The translations under genes and the position numbers were made by a program. Shown one piece after another: positions 1 to 8,690 of a stretch of DNA of 64,000 nt. The first letter of the stretch is position 1; each line of letters begins with the position of its first letter. The stretch is from JBBDWJ01 sp963824095. Lineage in GTDB: Bacteria > Acidobacteriota > Terriglobia > Bryobacterales > UBA6623. Under the pieces are notes generated by a model. That model saw only the letters and a program-made list of their open reading frames with translations, was not told the DNA's origin and searched no databases. The stretch is from NCBI GenBank assembly GCA_963824095.1, contig CAWGNS010000007.1, forward strand, positions 434,001 to 498,000. Reading direction: 5' to 3'.

Positions 1-377
1 GCAGAGGCGAGGCGCTCCGGCAGACACGTTCCGCGGGGCATCCGCGAAACCCTAGTTATTGGTCCGAACTTCGCTAAAACGACGAAATATAGGAGCCAAG
101 AAACCCTGTCGTCATCGCCAGGAAGCGGAGCGATCTTCGCTGACTCGCAGCGCTCGACGCTTCCGGCACCGGAGAACCGCCCAACCAGCCTTGATGAGCC
201 GTGGGTCTCCGTCCTTTCCTTAAAGATTTCGGTACGGCAATTGTGATCCGCACCCGGGAACGGCTACTGTCGCCGTCCCGAGCAAAAACGGGAAGCGGCT
301 ATCGGGCGCCAGCCTGCGCTTTTTGGCCGCAGGGCCCGGCGCCTGGACGCCGCCCGGCTTTCACCCAGCCGAACGGG
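1..377. other. left-edge intergenic region, no gene seen
   Basis: This stretch lies downstream of rodA on the minus strand. I find no convincing reading frame in it. The one sizeable plus-strand frame, 201-722, is mostly the antisense shadow of rodA. Short GC-rich inverted segments near 325-360 could fold, but there is no T-tract that would make a clear terminator. Confidence 0.5.
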
Positions 378-1469
378 TTAGTTCGTAAACCGTCGCAAAC
401 GGACATTATTCACCAGACCCAACATCAGAAAGATGGTCAGCAGGTTAGACCCGCCGTAGCTCATCAACGGCAAGGGAATGCCGGTTACCGGCATGCGGCC
501 GATCACCATCCCGATATTGACTCCGATATGAAACAAGATCACTGCCGCCGTTCCCATGCAGATGAGAGCACCGGCGGTGTCGGCCGCGGTCTGCGCGTTG
601 GTGACGATCTTCATCAGAATCGCCAGATAGAGCGACAACGCCAGAATCACGCCGATGAAACCAGTCTCCTCGGCATACGCCGAAAAGACGAAGTCGGTGT
701 GGGGAACGGGCAAGAAACGTAACTGCGTCTGTTCCCCGCGCGCAAAACCGCGCCCCCAGATACCCCCCGAGCCAACGGCGATCTTCGATTGAATCGGCTG
801 ATAACCCGACCCTAGCGGATCGCGCTCGGGATTCAAAAACGTCAATACACGGTCCTGCTGATAGGGCTTCAAATGCTGCCAGCCCAACGGCAGAACCAGA
901 ACCGCAACCATCGCCGCGGCGGCGATGTACTTCCACGGCACGCCGGACAGAAACACGCCAATCGCCAGGATCGGCAGATAGCTCAGCGCCGTCGAGAGGT
1001 CGGGCTGCCTGAGCACAAGCAGCATCGGCAGAGCGAACAAGCCGGCGATTTTCAACAGCGCCGGCAACGTGAGCCGCCCCTGCGGCAAGTCCCTAAACAG
1101 GCGCGCTATCAACAATACTAGCACCACCTTGAGAAACTCGGACACTTGCAGGCTGGCGCCGCCGGGCAACGGCAACCAGCGGCGCGCGCCGCCCACCGGC
1201 TTGGCGATCACGAAAACCACCAGCAGCGACGCCAGGCCGATCCCGTAGAGGACGTAGACGTGCTCGACCAGCCAGTTGTAGTCGATCATCGAGACGATCC
1301 ACATCAGAGCCAGGCCGACGCCGATCCACACCAGTTGCTTGTAGTGGGCGTTTTGCCACTGCGTGTTGCGGGTGGCGCTGTAGACCTCGAGCAGACCCAG
1401 GGTGCAGATGGCCATGGCCAGCCCGATCAGGGTCCAATCGAAATCGCGGGTCGAAAACTGACCGGTCAT
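378..1469 (-). CDS. rodA: RodA, SEDS-family peptidoglycan polymerase
   Basis: Predicted SEDS glycosyltransferase that polymerises lipid II into glycan strands for cell elongation, working in the inner membrane with the PBP2 encoded just upstream. The 363-residue product is almost entirely hydrophobic (about ten membrane segments), the usual size for RodA. The family signature PLPLMSYGGSN lies close to the C-terminus, and the HTDFVFSAYAEETGF region typical of FtsW/RodA/SpoVE precedes it. Its ATG overlaps the mrdA stop codon as ATGA, which supports both the start and translational coupling. Membership of the RodA rather than FtsW branch rests on the mre/mrd context. Confidence 0.96.
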   Translation of the reverse strand: MTGQFSTRDFDWTLIGLAMAICTLGLLEVYSATRNTQWQNAHYKQLVWIGVGLALMWIVSMIDYNWLVEHVYVLYGIGLASLLVVFVIAKPVGGARRWLPLPGGASLQVSEFLKVVLVLLIARLFRDLPQGRLTLPALLKIAGLFALPMLLVLRQPDLSTALSYLPILAIGVFLSGVPWKYIAAAAMVAVLVLPLGWQHLKPYQQDRVLTFLNPERDPLGSGYQPIQSKIAVGSGGIWGRGFARGEQTQLRFLPVPHTDFVFSAYAEETGFIGVILALSLYLAILMKIVTNAQTAADTAGALICMGTAAVILFHIGVNIGMVIGRMPVTGIPLPLMSYGGSNLLTIFLMLGLVNNVRLRRFTN

Positions 1470-3361
1470 CGGGTGGCCTCGGGCCGGCGGCGGCTGGCGG
1501 TCGGCCGCGCGGAGGCGGAAAGGTCGGGGTTGGCGGCGGGCGGCTGGCGAGTCCAGCGCTGGCGCTCTTTTTTGTCGAAGTAGGCTTTGATCACGTCACG
1601 CACGATCGGCGCGGCGAAGTAGCTGTGCTCGCCGTTTTCGTACAGCGCGCTGACCACGATCTCGGGCGCTTTGCAGGGCGCCATGCCGACGAACCAGGCG
1701 TCGTCGCGGTAGGCCTCGTCGGTCTGGGTGGCGGCGAAGCGGTTGGAGACGCGCTGCGCGCTGCCGGTCTTGCCACAGACGTCGTAGCCGGGCAAATGGG
1801 CGCGGACGCCGGTGCCGCCGGGCTCGTTGACCACCGCCGACATCCCATCCAGCACGGTTTCGACCGCGACGGGCGACAGCGGCACGCGGCGCGGCTCGGG
1901 CCGCTTCTGATTGGGCCGCAGGCGGCTCATTTCCTCGTCGGGGACCAGCCGCGGCTGCTGCCACATTCCACCCAGCGCCAGCCCGCCCAGCGCGTAAGCC
2001 AGTTGCAGCGGCGTCACGGTAAGCGCGCCCTGCCCGATCGACACCGAGATCGTCTCGCCGGCATACCAGCGCTCGCGAAACAGACGGATCTTCCAACTGC
2101 TGGAGGGTACCGTGCCTTCCTCCTCGTTGGGCAAATCGATGCCGGTTGGCCGGCCGAACCCCACCAGGTGGGCGTATTTGGCGATCTGGTCGATGCCCAG
2201 CTTATCGCCGACCGCATAGAAGAACACGTCGCAGGAGTGCATCAGAGCTTCGTGCAACCCCACCCAGCCGTGACCGCCGCGCTGCCAGCAGCCGTAGTAG
2301 TGCCCGTAGTGGGTCGCCCCACCGTTGCAGAATACGCGGAAGTCGGGCGTGATCGCGCCGCTTTCGAGCGCCGCCATGGCCACGATCGGCTTGAAGGTCG
2401 AGCCCGGCGCCAACTGCGCCTGAATGGCCCGGTTGAGCAGCGGCTTGTCGGGATCGGTGGTCAAATCCTTCCACTGCTGCGTGCTGATGCCGCCGACGAA
2501 ATTGTTGGGATCGTAGTTGGGGCTGCTGACCAGCGCCAGCACCTCGCCGGTGTTGGGATTGAGCGCCACCACCGCGCCGCGGCGGCCTTCCATCGCCAGC
2601 TCGGCGACCACCTGCAGGTCGAGGTCGATGGTGAGCCGCAGGCTGCGGCCCGGGATGGCCGCCACCGAGCCCAACTCGCCGCGGCTGCGGCCGCGGCTAT
2701 CGACCATCACCTGGCGGCTGCCGTCGGTGCCGACCAGAATGTCGTTATAACGGCGTTCGACGCCGGCCTTGCCGACCTCGGTGCCCGGGTCGTACATCAC
2801 GAAATCGGCCTGGTGCAGCTCGGCCTCGCTGACCTCGCCGACATAGCCGACCACGTGCGCCGCCAGGCCGCCTTGCGGGTAAAGGCGGCGCTGCGAGCGG
2901 ATCAGCTCCAGCTCGGGGAACTCCGCCTTGTGCGCCTCGACGAACGCCACCTCGGCCGGCGTCAGATCTTCCTTGATACTGATCGACTGGTACTCGGGGG
3001 CGCGCGAGTTGCGCAGCCGGTCGAGCCGCTCCAGCAGCTTGTCGTAGGGCAGATTGAGGCCTTCGGCGATGACCGGCAGGTGATCGCGGTTGAGCTCCGT
3101 GCGCGACAGGCGCAGCTTGAAGCTGGGGGTGTTGTCGACCAGGATGCGGCCGTCGCGGTCGAGGATCTTGCCGCGCGGCGCCGGCAGCGGCAGCGACTTG
3201 ATGCGGTTACGGGCGGCCTGCTCGGCGTAGATCTCCGGGCTATGCACCTGCAACTGCCAGAAGCCCGCCAGCAGCCACAGAAACACCGCCACGCTCAGAT
3301 ACTGGAAGATTGCGATCTGAACATCGGCGCTTTTTCGCCGGCCGCTGGAATAAGAGTTCAA
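1466..3361 (-). CDS. mrdA: penicillin-binding protein 2 (MrdA), elongation transpeptidase
   Basis: Class B penicillin-binding protein that cross-links the glycan made by RodA; anchored in the inner membrane with a periplasmic catalytic domain. The 631-residue protein has an N-terminal membrane helix (about residues 18-38), the dimerisation/pedestal motif RGKILDRDGRIL near residue 60, the active-site STFK at about 319, SCD at about 374 and KTG at about 527 (VCGKTGSAQ). Length and motif order are those of PBP2. The start overlaps the mreD stop and the stop overlaps rodA, so the three genes are probably one transcript. The last roughly 30 residues are a basic, low-complexity tail. Confidence 0.96.
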   Translation of the reverse strand: MNSYSSGRRKSADVQIAIFQYLSVAVFLWLLAGFWQLQVHSPEIYAEQAARNRIKSLPLPAPRGKILDRDGRILVDNTPSFKLRLSRTELNRDHLPVIAEGLNLPYDKLLERLDRLRNSRAPEYQSISIKEDLTPAEVAFVEAHKAEFPELELIRSQRRLYPQGGLAAHVVGYVGEVSEAELHQADFVMYDPGTEVGKAGVERRYNDILVGTDGSRQVMVDSRGRSRGELGSVAAIPGRSLRLTIDLDLQVVAELAMEGRRGAVVALNPNTGEVLALVSSPNYDPNNFVGGISTQQWKDLTTDPDKPLLNRAIQAQLAPGSTFKPIVAMAALESGAITPDFRVFCNGGATHYGHYYGCWQRGGHGWVGLHEALMHSCDVFFYAVGDKLGIDQIAKYAHLVGFGRPTGIDLPNEEEGTVPSSSWKIRLFRERWYAGETISVSIGQGALTVTPLQLAYALGGLALGGMWQQPRLVPDEEMSRLRPNQKRPEPRRVPLSPVAVETVLDGMSAVVNEPGGTGVRAHLPGYDVCGKTGSAQRVSNRFAATQTDEAYRDDAWFVGMAPCKAPEIVVSALYENGEHSYFAAPIVRDVIKAYFDKKERQRWTRQPPAANPDLSASARPTASRRRPEATR

Positions 3362-3888
3362 TTCGCCTTCTTAAAGCGGTCAAACAGGCGGTATAGAGGC
3401 AAGGTCAGACCGGCATGCACGGCGGCCAGAACCAGCGTGCGAGGCACGTCTACCGCCACGGGGTTCCCCAGCAGGCCCCCTTGAATCAACCAGAACAGCG
3501 CCTGGTGGACGAGAAAAAACAACCCGGCCAGTACACTCCGGGCGCCCGGATATTCGACCTCGACAAACTGGCTGACCGAGGCGCCAAGATAGCCAATAAT
3601 CGTATTGATAATACCAAACAGCCCGATCGGCCCATGTGTCAGAGCGTCCTGCGCGATGCCGATGGCGGCGCCGCTGAGCAGGCCGCTGATGACGTTGCGG
3701 CGCAGCAGCGCCAGGTAGACCACCACCAGCAGCAGCAGGTCGAGGAAACCGGCCCAGCGCACATAAAGCGGCAGAGTGATCTGCAACACCAGGCAAACGA
3801 CAGCGATGCCGACGGCGGCGCCCGGCTGCAGGCGCATCGCCTCGCGCTCGATCAGCGGCGAGGCTTCCGATTGCATGGTGGCTCGCAT
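3358..3888 (-). CDS. mreD: MreD, rod-shape-determining membrane protein
   Basis: Small integral membrane component of the Mre elongasome. The 176-residue product is strongly hydrophobic, with about five membrane segments and the LLLLVVVYLALLRR stretch typical of MreD; sequence conservation in this family is low, so position between mreC and mrdA is much of the evidence. The first ATG (3888) is used here; the next one, at 3876 (MQSEA), is equally plausible. It overlaps mrdA by 4 bp and is separated from mreC by 139 bp. Confidence 0.9.
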   Translation of the reverse strand: MRATMQSEASPLIEREAMRLQPGAAVGIAVVCLVLQITLPLYVRWAGFLDLLLLVVVYLALLRRNVISGLLSGAAIGIAQDALTHGPIGLFGIINTIIGYLGASVSQFVEVEYPGARSVLAGLFFLVHQALFWLIQGGLLGNPVAVDVPRTLVLAAVHAGLTLPLYRLFDRFKKAN

Positions 3889-4027
3889 GTAGGCTAACTA
3901 ACGGCGGGGCGCAACCGGCGCCGCCTGCGGCGGGAGGCCCGTCCAGAGATGGAGAGCCGCGCCGGCCTGGACGCATCCGCGGTTGCCTTGTCGTTCATGG
4001 GCCTGCCCGGGATTGGTTCGCGAGCGG

Positions 4028-5893
4028 CTAGGGCCGCGCGTCGGGCTTTCCCTCGGCCGCCGGCGGCGGCTCGGAAACGCTGCGCCGGGCGGCGGGCGGC
4101 GCGCCGCCGTCGACGAAGCCCGAGCCGGTCGTGTCGCGATGGGCGGCGCCGGAGGCACCCAGGCGGCTGGGGCCGGGGTCGCCCAGCGGGGCCCGCCGGG
4201 ACTCCCGAACTTGCGTGGCCGGGCTTGTGGATGCCGCCCGATTCGCCCCAGAGCCCGAAGCATTCGCCGCGGCGCCAGCCGGGTTCGTCGAAGTTACTGC
4301 GGTGCGCACGCCGGAGCGCGGCCCGCCTGCCGGCCCGGCGCCGGTCACACGAGTCTCGGTTGCTCCTGTCCCTGTCGTTTCCGCCCCTGTGGCCGCCGCG
4401 GTGGTCGCCGGCGGCGTCGTTCCCGGCGCCCCCGTTCGCGGTGCTACGGCGGCGGAGGGGTGGGCGCCCGAGGGGCTGCCGGTCGTGTCCGGCGTGGAGG
4501 CGCCCGGTCCGGATGAACCCGGTCCGCGGCCGGCTGCCGCGTCACTGCGGGACCTGCTGGAACGGGCCGCTCCGGCTGGCAGCGCGCCGTTCACCGCTTC
4601 GGTCCGGTTTGCCCCTTCGGCCTGATCGGTTGCCGAAGGCCTTTTTGTCGCGGCGGCGCCGTCTGCGGGGTCCGCCCGGTTCCCGGAATCGGTTTCTTCG
4701 CCGGGGGCGGGGGCGGCAGGGGCCGGTGGCGCGCCGCGGGCCGGCGAAGCGTGCTGCGCCCGCAAGCGTTCCGGATTGAACTCAATGACCGTCCCCGGCC
4801 CGCCATAGCCGATCTTTTGGCCCTGCTTGGCCGCGATCGACTCGTAGTACTGGCGCAGGCGGTCGGCGTCGGTGAGTCGCCCGGCGACCTCGGCTTGGCC
4901 AGCGCTATCAGCGCCGTCGCCGCGGGCGCTGTCGGCGGCGACACCGTCGGCGGGCTGTTCGGCCGCAGCCGGCTCGGAAGCACCCGGCGCCGCGCCCGCG
5001 CGCAGCGGGTCGGGCTCGTCGTTGGGCAGCGGCATCAAAAATTGCGGCGGCTGCGCCTGCGGCGATTCCGGCAGGTCCTGGTGGACGCCGGCGGTAATCA
5101 CCAGCACCTCTTCGAGGCGGTCGAGCTGCGCGAACGGCTTGAGGTAGATCTGCTGGAAGTCGGTGCCCCGTTCAAGCCGCACGACCTTACCGATCCGCAG
5201 CCCCTTGGGGAAAACCCGGTCGTCTCCCGAGGTATATACGGTCTCGCCCACCTGGACGTCGACTTCGTGGCTGACATAGTCGATGCGGCAATCGGTGTGG
5301 CCGGTGCCCTTGAGAATGCCCGCCGCGCGGCTGCGTTCGAGCAGCACTCCGACGCCCGCTTCCGGATCGCTGATCAGCATTACCAGCGCCGCGCCTGGGT
5401 AGGACGCCTGCACTTTGCCGACGATGCCGTCGGGGGTAATCACGGGCATGCCCGAGGTGACCCCGGCATCCAGCCCGCGGCTGATGAAGATCTCGCGGGA
5501 GTTCGAATTAGCCCCTTTGCCGATCACCTGAGCCAGGGTGGTCCGCGAAGCCAGGTCCCCCTGGTAGTCGACCAGTTTTTCCTCGCGCTCGAAGCGCGCC
5601 AAGCTGCTGTGGAGTCCGACGTTTTCGAGCTTGAGCTGGGCAACCTCGTGGCGCAGTTGGTCGTTGTCCTTCTTGGTGCCGACCAGCCAGAAGTAATTTT
5701 CCCAGCCCGAACCGGCCCATTGGGTGAGCCCGCGCACGCTCTTGGTGACCGGCGTGACGGCCCGCACGGTCCACTCGCGGATCAAACTCGAGCCGTGGTC
5801 GGTGCGTACCTGGTAACCCAGCAGGATGATCTGGGCAAACACCACCGCCAGAAGCACCGAAAGGTTGCGGTAGCGGCCGAAAAACTCGTCCAC
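4028..5893 (-). CDS. mreC: MreC with an exceptionally long low-complexity C-terminal tail
   Basis: Periplasmic scaffold of the elongasome linking MreB to PBP2/RodA. Residues 1-270 are a normal MreC: one N-terminal membrane helix (about 12-30), a coiled-coil stretch (about 70-110) and the beta domain containing the GMPVITPDGIVGKV motif. The remaining 350 or so residues are rich in Ala, Gly, Pro, Thr and Ser with scattered charges and no recognisable domain apart from a short, more ordered patch (DADRLRQYYESIAAKQG, about residues 340-360). Typical MreC is about 280-370 residues, so this is nearly double length. The start is GTG at 5893. Base composition of the tail is very GC-rich; a frameshift into a GC-rich frame was considered, but the tail stays in the normal frame up to its stop. 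Confidence 0.92.
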   Translation of the reverse strand: MDEFFGRYRNLSVLLAVVFAQIILLGYQVRTDHGSSLIREWTVRAVTPVTKSVRGLTQWAGSGWENYFWLVGTKKDNDQLRHEVAQLKLENVGLHSSLARFEREEKLVDYQGDLASRTTLAQVIGKGANSNSREIFISRGLDAGVTSGMPVITPDGIVGKVQASYPGAALVMLISDPEAGVGVLLERSRAAGILKGTGHTDCRIDYVSHEVDVQVGETVYTSGDDRVFPKGLRIGKVVRLERGTDFQQIYLKPFAQLDRLEEVLVITAGVHQDLPESPQAQPPQFLMPLPNDEPDPLRAGAAPGASEPAAAEQPADGVAADSARGDGADSAGQAEVAGRLTDADRLRQYYESIAAKQGQKIGYGGPGTVIEFNPERLRAQHASPARGAPPAPAAPAPGEETDSGNRADPADGAAATKRPSATDQAEGANRTEAVNGALPAGAARSSRSRSDAAAGRGPGSSGPGASTPDTTGSPSGAHPSAAVAPRTGAPGTTPPATTAAATGAETTGTGATETRVTGAGPAGGPRSGVRTAVTSTNPAGAAANASGSGANRAASTSPATQVRESRRAPLGDPGPSRLGASGAAHRDTTGSGFVDGGAPPAARRSVSEPPPAAEGKPDARP

Positions 5894-5971
5894 AATGGTC
5901 TCGGCTTTCTCCGTTCAGGCGCGGGCGCGCCCTCAGCAACAATAGGCGCCTGGCGCCATGCGTAGTGGCTA

Positions 5972-5992
5972 GAACAGGCGCAACCGCCTGTC
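5972..5992. repeat. short palindromic repeat, GACAGGCG/CGCCTGTC family
   Basis: Between mreC and mreB there is ACAGGCG, three bases, then CGCCTGT, a short stem-loop. The same core occurs at 10508-10525 and 27034-27054, in both cases with more flanking similarity. This copy is the least extended. Confidence 0.45.
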
Positions 5993-6110
5993 ACCGAAGG
6001 CCCTGCGGGCCTCGGGGCCTGCCCGACCCCGCGGGAAGAACCATTGGCAAAAGAACCCCGCCGCAGCCCAAGCCCTTCTTGGCAAGCCAGCACGGCACGA
6101 AGCAACGGCC

Positions 6111-7136
6111 CTATTCCAGCGAAATCCGGCGTAACAGCTTGAAATCGCTCAACATACGACCCGTACCCAGCACCACAGACGCCAGCGGATCTTCGGCAAT
6201 CGACACCGGCAACCCGGTTTCCTCGCGAATCCGCACGTCGAGGTTGCGCAGCAGTGCTCCGCCGCCGGTCAAAACGATGCCCCGATCGCTGATATCGGCG
6301 CTCAACTCGGGCGGAGTGCGCTCGAGCGCCACCCGGATGGCGTTCAAAATCGAGCCAACGCAATCCGATAGCGCCTCGCGGATCTCGGTGTCGTCGACGG
6401 TCACCGTGCGGGGCACGCCCTCGATTAGATTGCGCCCCTTTATCTCCATCGTCAAGGGCTTGTCGAGTTTGTATGCCGAACCGATCTGAATCTTCACCTG
6501 CTCGGCGGTGCGTTCGCCGATCAGCAGGTTATATTTCTTCTTGAGGTAGTTGATGATGGCCTCGTCCATCTCGTTGCCGGCGACGCGCACCGAGCGCGAG
6601 TAGACGATGCCCGACATCGAGATGACGGCCACGTCGGTGGTGCCGCCGCCAATATCGACCACCATGTTGCCGGAAGGCTCGGTGATCGGCAGCCCGGCCC
6701 CGATGGCGGCCACCATGGCCTGCTCCACCAGATGCACTTCGCTGGCGTGCGCGCGATAGGCCGAGTCGCGCACGGCGCGCTCCTCGACCGGCGTGATTTC
6801 GCTCGGCACGCCGATGACGATGCGCGGATGCACCAGCATGCGGCGGTTGTGTGCTTTTTGGATGAAGTAGGTCAGCAGCTTTTCGGTGACCTTGAAATCG
6901 GCGATGACGCCGTCTTTCATCGGCCGGATCGCCACGATGTTGCCGGGCGTGCGCCCGATCATCTCCTTGGCTTCCTTGCCGACCGCTTCGACCTCGTTGG
7001 TGACCTTGTTCATCGCGACGATCGAAGGCTCATTGACGACAATCCCTTTTCCATGGACATAGACCAGGGTGTTTGCGGTTCCTAGATCGATGGCAAGATC
7101 TCGCGAGAATAGGCTAAAGAGCGAACGAAAGTTCAT
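6111..7136 (-). CDS. mreB: MreB, actin-like cell-shape protein
   Basis: Cytoplasmic actin homologue that polymerises with ATP under the membrane and directs elongation. The 341 residues contain the phosphate-1 loop DLGTANTLVY, the phosphate-2 region MVVDIGGGTTDVAVIS and the adenosine motif VLTGGGALLRNLD, all intact, and the length is normal. I place the start at the internal ATG, 7136 (MNFRSLFSLFSRDLAIDLG), because an amphipathic N-terminus directly before the first strand is typical; a frame-open extension to 7172 adds twelve unconserved residues. First gene of the mreBCD-mrdA-rodA cluster. Confidence 0.97.
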   Translation of the reverse strand: MNFRSLFSLFSRDLAIDLGTANTLVYVHGKGIVVNEPSIVAMNKVTNEVEAVGKEAKEMIGRTPGNIVAIRPMKDGVIADFKVTEKLLTYFIQKAHNRRMLVHPRIVIGVPSEITPVEERAVRDSAYRAHASEVHLVEQAMVAAIGAGLPITEPSGNMVVDIGGGTTDVAVISMSGIVYSRSVRVAGNEMDEAIINYLKKKYNLLIGERTAEQVKIQIGSAYKLDKPLTMEIKGRNLIEGVPRTVTVDDTEIREALSDCVGSILNAIRVALERTPPELSADISDRGIVLTGGGALLRNLDVRIREETGLPVSIAEDPLASVVLGTGRMLSDFKLLRRISLE

Positions 7137-7424
7137 GGACGATGAGGCACCCCATGTAGCGCGTTGTGGCACACGTATAGAGCCCGGCGGGCTCAGCGGA
7201 ATAGCATGGCGGGAGAATGCGCGCCGGATGCGGGAAGGCCGACGGCCAAGCGTATTCCCTATAACAGTAGCAGCCCTGGGGCATGGCGCGCAAGTTAAGT
7301 GTCAAGAATAACTTAGGGGGGCCGCCGAGACGCCGAGGCCGGGGTCTAGAAGCGGCCCCCGGGGGGTGGTCCCTGTTCGGGCTTCAGCGGTCGCGTAAGC
7401 CCGGCAGCCCAATACCCTGCCCCC

Positions 7425-8006
7425 CTACCACGCGGCCGGGCCGGGGATCGTGCGCGTGTGGTGGAAAGTGTATTCGCCCAGCAGCCGCTCCTCACCCGCT
7501 TCGCCGACTCCCAACAGCCGCGCGATCATGGTTTCGGAGGGGGCGGCCTTGGCGTAGGTGATCGACATTTGCCAGTGGACGCTGCTCTCCGCCAGAGAAA
7601 AAGGGATGTCGGAAAGCCGCGACTGCTCGATGCCGTGGCGGTCGCAAAGGCTGAGATCGACACGTTTTTCCCGGCTCAGATTCGCGGCCAGGCTCCCGAT
7701 CAGCAGATCGTCTTCGGCGGTTACCGTGCATTGAACGCTGCCCCCCGCCGGCGGAGCATACTGCCGCACGCGCAGGCCTTCGCCGGCGGCGCGCTTCAAA
7801 AACATCTCGCTGACGACCATTTGCAGCGAGCCCTCGCGCGCGACTCTGCGGACTCCTTCGGCCAGGGCGACGAGTTCATCGAGCCGCGCCGCGCATGCAT
7901 CGCAGCCGAACAGATGCTCCTCAACGGCGGCTTCCTCGAATTCGGGCAGCGCGGCCAGCCAGTAGTCGGCCAGGGCCGCTACCTCCAGTGGATTTGCGCA
8001 GTTCAT
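7425..8006 (-). CDS. zinc-finger anti-sigma factor-like protein
   Basis: Probable cytoplasmic anti-sigma factor for the sigma gene directly upstream. The N-terminal 60 residues carry the zf-HC2 pattern H-x3-C-x2-C (EEHLFGCDACAARLDEL) that in ZAS-type anti-sigma factors holds zinc and binds the sigma factor. No membrane helix is visible in the rest of the 193-residue protein, so it would be a soluble form. The remaining 130 residues are not recognised and may sense a signal. The start ATG at 8006 overlaps the sigma stop codon as ATGA, which decides the start against a longer frame and implies coupled translation. Confidence 0.8.
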   Translation of the reverse strand: MNCANPLEVAALADYWLAALPEFEEAAVEEHLFGCDACAARLDELVALAEGVRRVAREGSLQMVVSEMFLKRAAGEGLRVRQYAPPAGGSVQCTVTAEDDLLIGSLAANLSREKRVDLSLCDRHGIEQSRLSDIPFSLAESSVHWQMSITYAKAAPSETMIARLLGVGEAGEERLLGEYTFHHTRTIPGPAAW

Positions 8007-8557
8007 GCCGCCCCCATGCAAGTGCGCAGTTGTTGCATCGCGCGATGGCGAATCACCCGGGCGTTGGCTTCCGACACACCCAGGAACTGGGCCACCTCCG
8101 CCCCGGTCTGCTCGTCGTAGAAGGTCATCACGACCGCTGCGCGTTCGCGTTCCCTGAGGCCTTGCACACAGCGGGCGAGCTGCTCGTGATCGAGGCGGGG
8201 CCTGGGCGGCTCGACCGCGTCCGCCAGACCCGCCCCGAACTGCTCGAGCAGGCGTTGCTTGCGCTGCGTGTTGCGGCGCAGATCGAGCACGGTCATGCGG
8301 CAGGTTCCCAACACGAACGAGGCCAGCTTTTCGGGTTCGCGCAGGCGTCCCGCCCGCAGCGCTTCAAGCGCGATGACGAGCACTTGCTGCGTGAGATCCT
8401 GTGCGGCGTGCTCGTCGCGGAGGTGACGCAGCCCGTAGAGCCGGATCCGCGGAGCCATGCGTCGGAACAGCTCGGCTTCGGCCGCCGGATCGTTTCCGAG
8501 ACCGATTTGCCGCACCAGGTCGGCATCGCTAGGTTGGTCGTTTCGCTCAAGCACCAT
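8003..8557 (-). CDS. RNA polymerase sigma-70 family factor (ECF-type)
   Basis: Extracytoplasmic-function-like sigma factor of 184 residues with region 2 (LTQQVLVIALEAL ... FVLGTCRMTVLDLRR) and region 4 with a helix-turn-helix (GAEVAQFLGVSEANARVIRHRAMQQLR). It would direct RNA polymerase to a small regulon, held in check by the overlapping zf-HC2 gene. The ATG at 8557 is chosen; an in-frame GTG at 8563 is an alternative, and neither has a clear ribosome binding site. The divergent cupin-SnoaL gene shares the upstream region, which contains a 9-bp inverted repeat, so it is a plausible target. Confidence 0.88.
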   Translation of the reverse strand: MVLERNDQPSDADLVRQIGLGNDPAAEAELFRRMAPRIRLYGLRHLRDEHAAQDLTQQVLVIALEALRAGRLREPEKLASFVLGTCRMTVLDLRRNTQRKQRLLEQFGAGLADAVEPPRPRLDHEQLARCVQGLRERERAAVVMTFYDEQTGAEVAQFLGVSEANARVIRHRAMQQLRTCMGAA

Positions 8558-8570
8558 CAGCACATATTTT

Positions 8571-8601
8571 ATGTGTAACGGTGAGCCGCTGTGTTACACA
8601 T
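8571..8601. promoter_or_regulatory. 9-bp perfect inverted repeat in divergent promoter region
   Basis: ATGTGTAAC at 8571-8579 and GTTACACAT at 8593-8601 are perfect inverted copies separated by 13 bp. The pair sits 14 bp upstream of the sigma-factor start on one side and 90 bp upstream of the cupin start on the other. It could be a regulator operator, or two divergent promoter elements, since each arm contains TGTAAC. No protein can be assigned to it from sequence alone. Confidence 0.5.
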
Positions 8602-8690
8602 CCGGGTATCGATCGCGGCAAATCCAAAAGACCGGCCCCGAGAAGACCGGGCCCACGGAAGCGGGCCGCCCTGTACAAAGGAGAGCGCAA

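Noticed and set aside
1625..3484. 619-residue plus-strand open frame
   Set aside because: Exactly antisense to mrdA, which has all transpeptidase motifs. The product is Arg/Gln/Ala/His-rich without motifs, a GC-rich shadow.
7290..7320. TTGACA on the minus strand upstream of mreB
   Set aside because: No -10 box lies at 15-19 bp (the next TATA-like string is about 30 bp further), so I do not call a promoter.
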